Assembly: GCA_020310875.1 (NCBI GenBank)
Contig: CM035416.1
Location: forward strand, 76,433,080-76,497,079
Direction: 5' to 3'
From: Ceratopteris richardii
Lineage: Eukaryota > Streptophyta > Polypodiopsida > Polypodiales > Pteridaceae
DNA: 64,000 nt
The position numbers and the translations under genes are program-made. The notes beneath the pieces were generated by a model. The model was given only the letters and a program-made list of their open reading frames with translations. It did no database searches and was not told where the DNA came from. Positions 16,201-29,206 of this stretch are shown here, one piece after another (the stretch's first letter is position 1; the number at the start of each line of letters is the position of its first letter).

Positions 16201-17047
16201 TTTCTATCTCGATGGTTCTTCAAATGAAGGCTTGATCACTGAATTTCTACAAGCCTCTCTTTGACACCTATATACATTCTCACAAAAGTCAAAAATCCAA
16301 AAAATATGGTCAAATTTCCAAAAATTTTCACGTGTGATTTCCTTGACTATGATTGGCCGGAGCAATTGTGATGTCCTCTGGGTTGGGCAATCGTGATGTC
16401 TCACACATGACTTCTTTGTTCATGATTCACAATGTCTCGATGGATGATTTCTTGATTTATGATATCTTGATGACAATGCACGATGATTTGATGGATGATT
16501 GGCCAAAAACCATGATGTCTCCTATCACAATGGCTCTCTCACCATTCACAAGGCATGATATCTCTCGCTTGACTCATGATTTTGTGCTGCACAATTATTT
16601 GATATGCCATTTTTTAATGGTTGATTGCTCGGTAATTATGACACCCCTTGCCACATGGGCCACAATCTTAATTTCCCATGTATAATTCCTCAGCCATAAC
16701 AATAATTCTACCCACAATGTCCCACATAAATAACCAACATGATGTCTCTTTAACTTTGTCGAGAAATTCCTTTTGTTTTTTCATACCTTGTATGGGTGTT
16801 GCAAGTTTTTGTTATATTGTGTAGAATACCATTGGTATGTGCATCTATGAATGAAATGAATATGATATAGTGAAGAGGAGATCTCAAGCTCCTCACATGA
16901 TTTATCTTTTATGATAATGATGTGATGACATTTGTGCTTTTGCACACAAACTTGTAGAAAACCAGAGACTTGGAATGAAATACACAAATATGTGAGTTTC
17001 ACAATTGGTATTTAGGATACAATGTGTGGTAGACCAAGCCACTATAT
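16200..17047. other. No gene recognised
   Basis: Small ORFs only, with no domain. The stretch at about 16360-16640 is enriched in 'gatgtct', 'atgatt' and 'catgatt' words, giving M/D-rich spurious peptides. Confidence 0.4.
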
Positions 17048-17147
17048 ATTCACAAATACCTATCTTGAAATACCAATATAATTTTCATATCAAGTTTATT
17101 CACAAATACCTATCTTGAAATACCAATATAATTTTCATATCAAGTTT
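17048..17147. repeat. Exact 50-bp tandem duplication
   Basis: The 50-bp block beginning 'attcacaaatacctatcttg' at 17048-17097 is repeated at 17098-17147 with no difference seen, indicating a recent duplication. Confidence 0.95.
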
Positions 17148-17439
17148 ATTTCAACCACCATATTACAATAGGATTTGTGTGTCAAAACTTCCAAGCATTT
17201 CACACAAGATATAAAACCATTTGTCAATATCACCACTATCCATCACTAATTTGTGCATATAGTGGAGCTACCATAGTGAGTTTATTATCCCCCAATATAA
17301 CTAGCGTTTTATTGGATCATACATATAGAAGAAGATTTTTAGCAATGATTCAGCATTTTCACATAGGCACTAATAGTAACACTTAGTAGTTAACATCTTT
17401 AGAAAGTTTTCCATATAATTAGCTTACAACCTTGTAATC

Positions 17440-20381
17440 AAGGAAGGTGATGAATGGAAGACAACTATATTCATAAGGCATTTGTGAAAAGCTTCAAACT
17501 TCTCCCTAGGTAGAGCATTTGTGAAAAGGTATGCAATATTATCCTATGTGGACACATAAACCAAATTTATACCTCGAACAGAGTCTTCGTCTCCCAAACA
17601 TACTGATAGTGCACCTCAATGTGCTTTGTGCAAGCATGGAACACAAGGTTTCTTGCAATTTCCAATGTGCTCGGACAGTCTGTAAAGATGATGGTGGTAG
17701 AAGATTAATCAACACCCGAATCAGCGAAAAGGCATATGAGCCACACACACTCAACAGTAGCTATTTTTTTGAGCTACCAAGCATGAAGTAAAAACCACTG
17801 GTGGACACTCGATTGTCATAGCAACAAGTCCAATCTAAGTCAGGAAAAGCATGTAAATTTGGTGGTAATGATTCCCCCTTGAGATCCCCTTGGGATAACA
17901 CAATCCAAGTAGCCAAGTGCCAGTCAAGTAACGAAAGATGTGCTTAATTGCTTGCCAATGCTTGACACTTAGGCAATGCATAAACATGCTCATTTGAGAG
18001 ACAACAAATTGAATATCAGGCTGAGTTATGCATAAGTAAAAACAAGCATCCAATAGCTTGTTGATAGAGAACAACATCAAATGCATCTTGAGCATCATGA
18101 AGTCTTGACCATAAACCTGTCTCCATGGGAATGACAATAGCTTTGCAATCTTCAAGACCCAAACGCTACAATAATGTGTCAATGTATTTGTTTTTTTGTT
18201 ACACAAAAGCTATTTCCCCATCAACTTGCATAAATTGAATGCCCAAATAATGATGCAAATGCTCCAAATTTGTAATCTCAAAAGAGGCATGCAAGTCAGC
18301 CTTGAATTTAGCAATATGTTTCTCATTAGGACCAATGAGCAACAGAACATAAAGATATATAACAATCATTTGAAGTACATCATTTGCACGCTTTACATAT
18401 AAGATGCTCTTAGTTGGACTGTTCTCAAATCTATGTGCTAGCAAGTAAGCATCTATCATTTCATATCAAGCACATGGTGCTTGCTTTAATCCATACAATG
18501 TTTTTTCAATTTGTACACTTTGTTTTCATGCACTTTTTGCACAAATCCACAGGCCTAAAATAAATGTACTTATTCGTGCAAGTCACCATTCAAAAATGCA
18601 GTTTTAAAGTTTGACTGATGTATATTTCAACCATGATGAGCTATAAGTGCACAAACGCTATCGATGGCAATCATTCGACACATGGGAGCAAAGGTCTCAT
18701 CAAAATCAATGTCCTTCTCTTGAGGATAACCTTTGGGAACAATCCGAGACTTATACCTATCAATTGTTCCATCAAGCTTACATTTCAACTTGTATACCCA
18801 TTTAGTGCTAACGGCCTTTTCCCACAGGAAAATTACATAAAGATCAAGTAGCATTCTTCATAATAGCATCATATTCCAATTGCATAGGAGCCATCTGACT
18901 TTTTGAATTTTGTGCTTCATTAAAGGAAACATGCTCATTCTTATAAGAAATTCGAGAGACAACAATTGCATAACAATATGATGCAAAAGAAGTACTATGA
19001 GATTCAAAATGAGTACAATATGATGAAGGTGCATCTAACTTGTTCTTTCGCAAAGTTTGCACCAACCATTTAGGCATAGTTTTTGCCTCTTCTATGTTAA
19101 CCTCTCATCAATAAGTGCATCATGTAAATTTGCATTGGAAATAGAATTATTTGCATTTTGAAATGTGTAAATTTTCAGAAATTCCTCTATAGGACTATGA
19201 CTTGACTGTTTACATATAAAACTAGGGAGCAAAGTATCATACACATGCTTTGAGCTAACTGATGTCTCCTTGGTACATGAAAATAAAGTGTTCTTCAAGA
19301 TTTGTAGTTACATATAGAGAGATCTACTTTGGCGTTTGATGAGGAATCTATTTCTCATAAAATAACATCATGGTTAACCAAATTGCCTTTAGTCTCTAGA
19401 TGATACAGATGATAGCCTTTGATTTCAAAATCTTATCCAACAAAGATACATTTCATAGTTGTATCATCTAATTTTCTGCATTATTGTTCAAGCACTAATG
19501 CATATGCCAAACAACCAAAAACACATAGGTGAGCAACTGATGGATTACGACCATGCCAAGCCTCATATGGAGTGAAAGAATGCAATGTTCTTGTGAGATA
19601 CGTACATATATTGCACACATAACAACCTGAAGCCATAAGCTATGTGATAAAACTCGACTTTTGACTATACACCTTGCCATTTCCATGAGACCTGTTCTTT
19701 CTTTCATCAATTCCATTTTGTTGAATTGTATAAAAAATGTACATTGATGTTTTATCCCATCCTCAGTGAGAAATGCATTAAACTAAGAAGACATATACTC
19801 CCCCTCCTCTTGCAAAATGGAGGGTGCCCATTTTACATGCTGACATATTTTCATCCATAACCAGGGTCTATTTAAAACACATAACCACTTTGAACTTCAC
19901 TTTCCATAGATAAACCCATCCATATCTAGAAAATTCATCGATGAAAGTCATGAAGTATAAATGATTCCCATGAAATGAAGGTATCTATATAGGACCATAG
20001 ACATCACTATGAACAAGCTCCAATTTATGTGAAGATTTAACTCATCCATGTTTGTGGAAGGAAGAACATTGCAATTTACCAAGAATAGAGTCTTCATAGA
20101 CATGCTTAGAAGGTGCCTCAAATTTGGGTAGAGCAGATATCCTTTCATATTTCTGAAGGCAATGCAAACTAGCAAAATTTAGATGGCCATAGTGAGCATG
20201 CCAAAGTTTTGCATATGAAATAGCCTGAGAATCATGAACTACACATGTTGAATCATTCTTAGATTTTGCACAACCCACAATATAAAATGTTAGAAGCAAT
20301 GATAACATTACCATTCAAGAGATAATGACTTGTACATCTATCAATAACGAATTCAACATCCAAGTTAATCTTGACTAGTAC
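17440..20381 (-). pseudogene. Copia family D copy 1: pol remnant (RNase H to integrase)
   Basis: A run of short minus-strand ORFs follows Copia pol order read from right to left. GAG-pre-integrase (LWHAHYGHLNFASLHCL) is at about 20160-20240. Integrase (AIYVRISQEHCILSLHMRLG region) is at 19495-19716. The RT entry (AVSTKWVYKLKCKLDGTIDR, YKSRIVPKGYPQEKDIDFDE) is at 18627-18854. Later RT is at 18199-18459. CITQPDIQFVVSQMSMFMH and the RNase H start are at 17835-18206. Frames change repeatedly. Related copies lie at 36540-37520 and 41600-44288. The element is split by the Gypsy at 20382-29675, and its gag side continues at 29676. Confidence 0.8.
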
Positions 20382-20848
20382 TGATAGCCGCCAGATTGGA
20401 TCTCTATGTAATTTTATTTTTCTATATTTGCACGCATCGAAAAGGTGTGGCGAAAGATGTAACCCTTTTTTGAGTAATGAAAACGCAAGCACGACATTCT
20501 TCGAGCAAGGGGAATCCCCAGACTGTCTGTCTGGGCGATAACGCTGGAGATGCTATGTTGCAGATTTCGGGAATTATGAGTACTGTGTTTACTTATTGAG
20601 TTTAGTAATTAATCGTTAATTACCGAATGTTGCGATTAACTTTAACAGTTCTGTGCGAATCCGTAAGTGCTTGATACATATAGTAGATGCATTGCGCAGT
20701 GATAAGTGTTGAATCGAAAAGTGGTTAGTTGTTAATTGAATGCTTGAATTGGGAAAAGTACAAAAGGGCCTCTATACTATCAGACCCCCGTCCATCCCAA
20801 GAACCCCGAAACGAGATTAAAAGGACTTAACCCAAAGTACTTTTAACA
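20382..20848 (+). repeat. 5' LTR of the 9.3-kb Gypsy
   Basis: Begins TGATAGCCGCC and ends TTTTAACA. It is a direct repeat of 29207-29675. The PBS follows after one base. Confidence 0.92.
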
Positions 20849-20849
20849 C

Positions 20850-20866
20850 TGGCGCCGTTTGTGGAA
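20850..20866 (+). promoter_or_regulatory. Primer-binding site, tRNA-Asp type
   Basis: TGGCGCCGTTTGTGG begins one base after the LTR. The first ten bases match the complement of the plant tRNA-Asp 3' end (known PBS TGGCGCCGTTGCCGG); the rest has drifted. Confidence 0.75.
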
Positions 20867-20921
20867 AATGGAGTCGTTGGTTGCACAGAAGATTAAAGAT
20901 TGTTGAAGAATTCTTTGATAT

Positions 20922-23084
20922 ATGCCGGTAACACGCTCCGATGAATCATACCCTAAATACCGTAGAGATCAACATCCCTGGGCAGTTCTGAACTTATTAG
21001 GAACACCCCTTGGTGGTAGAAGTACGAGAGAGTTAAGTCCAGTTGCAGAAGGCTCGGCACAGCCAGCCAGCAGCGATTTCGGGGGTAGTTCAGCAGTACA
21101 TGACGAGATTCCGGTGAATTCCGGTGTGAGTCCGGTACCGTTTGGAGAAGATACAGTGATTTTTGGTTGTACAGAGACGCAGTGCGGAGATAGTTCCGCA
21201 CTATCTGGTCAGAATTCGATCATTTTCAGTGACAAGTTCGCGTTTCCGGGTGAGAACGTTTCTGATGATACCGTAGTCTGGCCCGGTGAGACTTTGGCGA
21301 GTTTCGGTGGAAGTTCGATATCACTTGGTGGTAATTTGAAGTTTTTCAGTGACACTACGGTGTTGCCTGGTGGACACTTACTGCGTTCACCACTTTTCGG
21401 TGCAAGTCTACCTAATTTCGACACCAAACTTGAGGGAACGCTGCTAGACTTGGAGTTCAGCAATCAGATCGACGACATTTTTGGACTGGAAAGTGAGCAG
21501 GTTGACCCTCTAGTCCAGGAAGCTCACGAGAAACCTCCCTAAAATTCAGGGAACAACAATGCCAGCAACAATAGCACCATGAGTGGCTCACAGCAACAAC
21601 AACAAACACTACCACATCCACAACTGCAATTTCAGCAGCAACAACAACAGCAGCCAAAACCAGTCGTTCCACCTCGATCGGTCCCAACCGGAGTGACATA
21701 TACGAAATTCGATGGATTTTCGAAGGATGACCCCGATGCACATGTTCGCACATTTGAAATCAGTTATGCAGTGTTGAACCACCCACCAGATCCGGCGTAT
21801 AAGGCCATCATGTTTCAGGCCACGTTGGTTAATGAAGCAGCAAGGTGGATGACGGAATACGGTATTAATCATTTTGGTAATTATGACGATGTGAAGGATG
21901 CGTTCCTGTAGAGGTTTCGCTTGAAGAAGAAACCTGCAGAAATTTGTGACTATTTGCAAAACAATCGGCAGAAACCACACTAGAGTGTCCAAGAGTATGC
22001 GACACTGTTCAGAAGTCACTTGCGGCAGCTTCCACTGGCGCATGCCAACCTGCCAAACGATGTCATAACACAATGGTTCATCAACATATTGAATCCACAA
22101 CTAAAACAGATCATGATCATTTTATGTGTGGGAGGAATGACATTGGACGCTGTCATTGCAATGGCCTTACAGTTGGAGCACAAAGTTGGAGGGTTTATGG
22201 AGGATCTGGAATGGTTGAAAGCAAGTAAGAACATGACCGAGGATCCGTCCAAACAAGTGTACTGTACTAAGTGTAAGAATCCCGATCACACTAGTTCCAC
22301 ATGTGCTCTCAACCAAATGTATTGTGCCATTTGTAACACGACAAGGCACTCAACAGAAACCTGTGCATACAATGCAAAGGTGTAGAGTAGAGCGGCAATA
22401 AACGCCATAATATAGGAGCAGGGGAAGCCAGCCAGCCATTACGTACCGCCCCAGTTACGGACCAACCAGTAGCAGGGATACAGGAACTATCGGGGTCCGC
22501 GAAGTAACAATTTCAATCAAAATCGATGGCACACGGGTACATCAGCTGAAAGTACCTCTCTCCCACCCCCTCGATGTCATTTCTACGGCAATGTTGGGCA
22601 TATTCGTAGATTTTGTAAAGAAGTCGCAAAGTATGATAAAAGAAAAGAGGAAAGATAAAATCCGATGACAAATATGATTTATATTTCCCCGGTTGATTCA
22701 CAAGCAGCCGCAGTATAGATAAGATCGAGAAAACAGTTGCAATCAGCAGCTGAAGTTTTCGAGCCCGGAATTCGTGAGCAACATTGGATTTTTACAAAGG
22801 CCAGTCAATGGACAACTAAGGAGCCGATGGTGTTCCTTGACCCAGTTCCGGTAACTCAGCCTCCTCTGCCAAATGCAAGGCCGAATGCACATAATTCCAC
22901 CCCGGCAACATCAGAATCACAACCAGAGTCGGCGATGACCACATCACAACTAGAACAGGTATGGGACGTTATATCTAAGGCTTCAATCACACTGCCTCTG
23001 GGACAGTTGCTCGCCCTAGTTCTTAGTGTACGACAGCGATTCCAATAGCAGGCCAGCCCCGGACCTTAATGTACTCCGACAACT
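20922..23084 (+). pseudogene. Gypsy gag region
   Basis: The frame opens at ATG 20922 (MPVTRSDESYPKY) with an acidic, Gly/Ser-rich N-terminal region of about 200 residues. A Gln-rich stretch follows near 21590-21660, then a capsid-like part (YTKFDGFSKDDPDAHVRTFE), paired Cys/His motifs (CTKCKNPDHTSSTC, CAICNTTRHSTETC, about 22260-22370), and a further knuckle near 22570-22620 with one Cys changed to Tyr. In-frame stops occur at 21540, 21909, 21981, 22383, 22413, 22470, 22656, 22716, 23046 and 23067. All are TAG or TAA, and each can arise from a Gln codon by one C-to-T change. The same frame continues into pol. Confidence 0.8.
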
Positions 23085-26000
23085 GTGACCATACAACCCG
23101 AAATGGATCCTACGGTGGATCATACGGTACCGCTGATCACTGTTTGGTATAAAAACCAGAGGATCTCACAAGTTTTAATTGATGGAGGGTCTGGAGTGAA
23201 TATTGCAATAGCTGCACTCTCTAAGAAACTGGGTTGGATCCAAATTGAACCAGTGCAGTTCTTTGTGCGAATGGCGGACCAATCCAGAGTCCATCCGGTT
23301 GGACTAGTGCGAAATATTCCTATAACTCTGCAGGGAACTACATTTAAAATGACTTTTGTAGTCCTGGAATTACCCGAATCTAGCCTTGACTACAACTTAC
23401 TCTTCGGTGGACCATGGCTAAAACAAGCCAAGGTCGTGCAGGATTGGTCAGCTCAAGAGTTAATTTTTAAGAATAATCACCGAAAATATGTCGTTACATT
23501 GGATGCTATGCAACCTTGTGATCTACACGCACGCCCATATGTAGCAGAGCCAGTCCATATGTTGGATGGACTATCTGATGATGAGGAGGAGGCTTTCGTC
23601 AAGACAAATAAGGACCTCATTGCATTAGGTACTATAGACTTACAATCAATAGTAGATAATTGGAGTCCGACAGCTTGTACGGTCGTACCACTGACCGAAG
23701 AAGCACAAGCAGATGCCGACATAACTATGGATGAATCGACATTACAACAACTGTTGCAGCCAGTTGATGACTTCACAAAGCCTTGGCAGTTCTATGTACC
23801 GAAGGACCAGGTGGTAATGTACAATTTGGGTGACACGGTCAACCCGAGACCAGTAAAAATTAAGGCAGGATTAGCAGACAAATTCCAAGACGATTTGGTG
23901 CAACTCCTGCACGAATTCTCAGATGTCTTCGCTTGGGATTACAGAGACATGAAGGGTCTTGACCCACGAATTTATCAACATAGAGTGGTGCTGAAACCAG
24001 ATGCGAGACCTATCAAACAACCTAGTTACAGGATGAATAACTAGGCGGCACAGGTTAAGGCCGAACTTGATCGTTTGTTGAAGGTGGGATTTATTGTGCC
24101 AATTGAGCATGCCGAGTGGATCTCGCCAATAGTAATAGGGCCTAAGAAAAATAAACAGTTACGTATTTGTGTCAACTACCGGAAGATTAATGCAGCCACC
24201 GTACCGGATCCGTTCCCTCTTCCTTTTCTAGATACGATGCTCGATGCGGTAGCAAGTCACAAAATGTATTCTTTCCTGGATGGCTACAGTGGATACAATC
24301 AAGTGAGGATGGCGGAACAGGATATATTGAAGACGGTATTCATCACCAACTGGGGCGTCTATGCATGCACCGTAATGTGGTTCGGTTTGCGGAACGCCTC
24401 GAGTACATTCCAAAGATGTATGCAGGAAGTATTCTCACCTTACCTGACAACGTTTATGCAAGTCTATTTGGATGATTTTTCATTATTTGGCGATACTTCG
24501 ACGCACCTGTATCATTTACGGTGCTGTTTTGAAAAGTGCTGGGAGTATCGATTATGTTTGAATCCTACCAAATCGGTCTTTGCGGTCTCCTGCGGGAAGC
24601 TGCTTGGTCATATCATCTCCAAACAAGGAATATAGGTAGACCCTGATAAGGTAGCAGCAGTGTTGGAGGCACCGGTCCCAAAGACACCCAAAGAAGTTAT
24701 GCGGTTTCTTGGCTAGATTAGGTGGCATGGCAGACACTTACGGTGGTTGGCTCATCTGGCGACGCCACTCAACTGACTTATGACCAGCACCCCGCGTAAG
24801 TACGAATGGACTAATGAGTATCAAAGGGCATTTGATCGTTTGAAGGTTGTACTGACGTAGGCTCCGATCTTGCAACTGCCTGATTGGGAACATCGATTCC
24901 ATGTCTTTGTGGATGCATCAGACATAGCGATTGGCAGTGTGCTGATGCAACACACCGATAAATGGCTTCGACCAATATACTATGCGAGCCGCAGATTAGC
25001 TCCTGTAGAGAGAAATTACTCCGTAACAGAACGAGAGTGTCTTGGTCTGGTATACTCTGTTAAGAAGTTCCGAGATTACTTGCTGGGATGAAGATTCACT
25101 TTCCATGTGGATCATGCCGCACTGGTGTATTTGGTTCGCCAACAACACTTAGGCGGTAGACTTGCAAGATGGGTTTTACTCTTCTAGGAGTTTGATTTTG
25201 AAGTTATTCACCGACCAGGTATGGCACATGTCTTGGCGGACTTTTTATCTCGTCTGGATTTCGGTGAGACTCCGGTAGGTGTCGATGACACGACGCCGGC
25301 TATTTATGTAACCGAGGAAGCTCCTGAAGAATCTGCAGAACTTCCTGTTTCCCCTGCATACTATGATACATTAATGACTTTTCTTACTGATGCTTGTCTC
25401 CCCCCTAATACTCCTGCTACTCTGCGCCGAAAAATGGCAGTCTAAAGTCGACGATTTCGGTTGATTGTGGATCAACTGTATTACATAGATCAGACTGGTG
25501 TCCTGCTCAGATGTATCCCTCCACATGAATCGGCATCCATTATTGCCATGGCTCACTCATCACCCACTGGGGGACACTTCGTAGCTGATCTAGCTCAGTG
25601 CAAAATCCTGCAAAGTGGGCTATGGTGGCCTACAATGTACAGAGATGTTAAATTTGTGCAGTAGTGTGATGTCTGTCAATGGTCTGGACATCCCTTGCAG
25701 CAACATTTCTTTCCTCTCCAACCTGTCCTGCCTCTTGAACCCTTTCAGAAGTGGGGTTTAGATTTCATTGGCCCAATTACACCCCCATTGACCCTCACCA
25801 ACAACCGATATATTTTGTCTTGTACAAACTATGCCACTAGGTGGGCGGAAGCTTGGGCTCTACGTTTTGCCACAGTTGTTTCGGTGGCCAAATGTTTGAT
25901 GAAGGATGTTTTCCCTTGATATGGATTACCTCTGGACATAGTGACAGAGCAAGGTACACATTTTGCAAATACCTTAATGCAAGTGCTGACTCGGACTTTC

Positions 26001-26640
26001 TAGATTGTGCATAAATTCAGCTCACTTTACTATCCACGTGCGAATGGTCTTGCTGAGAGCACTAATAAGACTCTTCTGAATATTCTCCGAAAACTGATCG
26101 TGGAGTGTCTGGAACGATGGGACCAGCTCTTACCTTCCATTTTGTGGGCTTACCGGACCACGTATAAAGTGGCTACCGGAATGACTCCGTTTAAACTTGC
26201 TTATGGACTGGAAGCTATTGCGCCAATGGAAGTGGTGATGTCGAGTCTTCGAGTAGCCTTATCTCAGAAATTGCTGCCGAAAGAATCTTTTCCATTCCGG
26301 TAGATGTTCTCAGAACATTGGATGAACAACGCTTGGAAAGCTTCATGATTCTTCAAGAAGTTAAGCTACATCAAGCCCGTACTCATGATCGTTTTTTAAA
26401 AACCCCTGTATTTACGATTTGCCAACTCATTTTATTCTATAATGCTTAAGCCAATAGATCTTCCGGAAAATTTAAGATACGGTGGTTCGGCCCATACCGG
26501 ATTGCTGAACAAGTGGGACCCGCAACTTTTCAGTTGGCAACTTTAACAGGTGTCCTTCTTCCAAAATCGATTAATGGCTCCAAACTCCGCCCCTATCACC
26601 CGCCGTCTACTAATTCATGAGGTGTACTCGGTATTTTTAT
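23085..26640 (+). pseudogene. Gypsy pol: protease, RT, RNase H, integrase
   Basis: The protease motif LIDGGSGVNI is at about 23180. RT spans about 24045-24700 with FLDGYSGYNQ and YLDDFSLFG intact. RNase H (FVDASD, TERECLG, FHVDHA) is at 24870-25130. The integrase zinc finger (AHSSPTGGHF, CDVCQW) is at 25545-25690, and the core (GLDFIGP to NGLAEST) at 25750-26080. In the core the usual VTDQGTHF reads VTEQGTHF, so the second catalytic Asp appears to be Glu. Stops occur at 24042, 24633, 24714, 24774, 24858, 25089, 25185, 25443, 25662, 25917 and 26001. A frame change near 26280 precedes the GPY/F-like tail (FGPYRIAEQVG, about 26485). No chromodomain is seen. Confidence 0.88.
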
Positions 26641-26948
26641 CTCTTTTTTGCTTGTCACTTGATTTTCTTTTCTACCCCCTGTGTTTCAGTTGACCAACTG
26701 TCGTAATCCTTCCGTTTTGCTGATCTAATCATGATTAATAGCCACCTCTATGTCGCTGCTTTTGTTCATGCATGCATGTCAGCATTATGAAGGGTATATT
26801 TCCAATAGTGCGTTATGATTAGGGTTCTTGCCACCTAATTTTCCCTGTGCTCTTACTTAATCTTGTTTCTTTCGCTGTTAATCGCTATTATGTTTGTGTG
26901 TTTGCAACGATTGTGTATTCTATGTCTTTGTTGCTCTTTGCGCGCACC

Positions 26949-29164
26949 ATGGAAGCTCTGGCTAACATAGCAACCTTCCGTGCGGGTCTCACTCTAGATG
27001 TGAGTGAGTACTTGTGTGCTCGGGGACTGTTGGCCTTCGCTGAATTGCCTTGGCATTCAATGGAGTGTCACCCCTTCCATGCACAGATCATCTCTCCCAT
27101 TGCCACCATGCCTACTACAGAGCGGCGCTGGCCGTTAACATGTTTAAACCCCTGTGTCGTAGTTACGCTAAACACGGTTGCTGAGGGATTCCGTCTCCCT
27201 TAGGAAGGGTTAGAGAATGGAACGCTCCTTCCTCTCGCCACCATGAAGGAACTGTTTCCCCGGCACTCATCTAATGAGTTTGCCATTCTCTGTCGACCCG
27301 AACCAGAGAGTACCGCTCTACAATTCCTTATCGCAGCGTTAAACTTGCAAAAACACACATACGGTATTTCCCGACCTTTTTACTCAATGATCGATACTGC
27401 CTCCTGTGAACCCGTCAATTTCACCTCCTTTTTCTTTAGGCGCATTCACCGTGAATGTGTAGCGGTTACAAAACAGTTAGCCAAGCATGACATTCCTCGC
27501 ACTCGTTTACCCCATCTCCTTACCCTTCTCCTTCCGGTGATACAAGCCGCGCAACCCCCACCCAATACTATTCTGTTACATGAAGAATCCACACGGATGG
27601 TCGACGACGATGATGATGACGGCTTGCTTCATTTTTTTCACTGCAAACGCAAATGCATTAGTCCATCCGAAAGCCAGGTACAGGGCTCAAATGCAGGCCA
27701 AGAAGTTGAAGTCTTCCACGACACCGCCACCTCCTTACAGGTAGAGTCCGTTCCGTCTTCTTCTCTCAAGCAGCCGGATCAAGAAGCTATCATGGAAGAT
27801 GTAGCTGAAGTCTCCTCGCGGGAAGAATCTCATCAACTGGATGCTGAGGCTGTGAAGGAGATAGCGGAAGCTACAGGGGGTACGGACTGTCAATCTCCTT
27901 CATCACCAACCGCGGACATCCAAGCAAATGCAGTCACGGTCCAAGCAGATGCAGTCACGATCCAAGCAGATGCAGTCATGCATTTGACTGGTAATGCCGA
28001 GACCGTTACCGAAGCTACTGTGGAGGAAACCCAGATTGAGACCGGAATAGTTTTGACATCAACCGCCCTTATACCTCTTCCTCCGCCAACTACCATTCGT
28101 GCTCCTGTTGAAGTTCTTTTTGCTGCACCTTCTAATGCCATTTGCGAACTCATCCGTTATCCTCTCCCGATTACTCTCCACCATCCTCCCCTCATCTGCT
28201 CTCTGCCTCGTCATCACAACCTCCTTCTTCTCTTCCCCCTCCAGCAATTATGTTCACAGAATTGGCATCTATGGGCCAACTTCTTATCCAATTTTCCCGG
28301 CAATTGCCCCTCCAGGTGAAGATAGCAACTCAGAACATTCAGCAGGAGTTGTAGAGTAAGGTGGACTTGCTCGAAGCGGATATTGCCCCGCTCCACGAAG
28401 AAGCGATTGCGGTCAAAGCCGAGAATCACGCACTGCAGATTCAACTTCAACAACTCCAAGAACAATTAGCAGAAAGGGACAATCTGATTGCTCAACGGGA
28501 CACCGCACTTGCTGAATTAAAGGAGAAGAATGTTCTCCTTGCTGCTCGTGAGGAGTCAATCTCTCAACTGGAACAACTGGTACAAGATAAAGAAGATGCT
28601 CGAGTTGTGATCGGAAATCTGCTAGAGGAAACACGTGCGGACCTTGCCCTGGTGGAACAGAAAGGACAAGAAATGGCAGACTTGGCTATGCAGAATACTG
28701 AAGATTTAAAGAAAGTGTCCATAGAACTTTTTTAGAAAAGTTGTGATCTGGAAGCAGAAGTGGGCCGGACTCTTCAGTTAAAGAAAGAGATGGAAGCTAT
28801 TAGGAAAGAGCGAGATGCTTATTATAAAACTATCCAGTATCAAGCTCAGGAGCTGGACAAACGCGAAAAACAATTAGGCGTTCAAGCAAACCGACTCTTG
28901 AGAATTGATGCAGAGATTGCAGACATGAAGCTAAGAAGAGATGCTGCCCTGGCCAATGAATTTTACTTGCAGGAAACATTTTTGCAGACACAAACAGAAT
29001 CGCTCATGAGTCAAGTGATCGCTACTAGTTCTGTTCGAACTAATGCCCAACTTATCGAGCCTACCATTCTGAAAGACATGTTAGATTCTTTAAAACAGAA
29101 TATTACCCGAACCTTTAAGTTAGCTCGAACTCTGTATATCCAGGGCATTATTGATGAGCCTTAA
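26949..29164 (+). pseudogene. 3' accessory ORF of the Gypsy: unknown N-terminus, coiled-coil C-terminus
   Basis: Downstream of integrase and before the 3' LTR, in pol orientation, lies a second long reading path. From MEALANIATF (26949) it passes a TAG at 27201, then an ORF to about 28130 with an acidic middle. That middle includes a run of Asp and three near-identical copies of an 8-residue unit (QADAVTIQ type, about 27925-27980). After a frame change and a Pro/Ser-rich stretch (about 28145-28250), a strongly heptad, Gln/Glu-rich segment of about 250 residues runs to 29164, broken by TAGs at 28352 and 28733. The N-terminal part loosely recalls plant 'putative transposon protein' ORFs of Athila/Tat elements, but I cannot assign a family. 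No signal peptide or clear membrane segment is seen, so I do not call it env. Confidence 0.6.
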
Positions 29165-29206
29165 TGCAATTTTCATTTTTGGGTTCGAGTCCACCGTGCG
29201 TGCCAA

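Noticed and set aside
20922..26302. Nuclear reassignment of TAG to Gln
   Set aside because: TAA and TGA also interrupt the same frame and other genes end normally; C-to-T decay explains all stops more simply.
26949..29164. Envelope gene in the Gypsy 3' region
   Set aside because: No signal peptide, convincing membrane anchor or cleavage site; the C-terminus is a soluble coiled coil.
29184..29206. Functional tRNA gene
   Set aside because: Only a T-arm and acceptor-like 3' end is present; no D-arm or anticodon arm precedes it.
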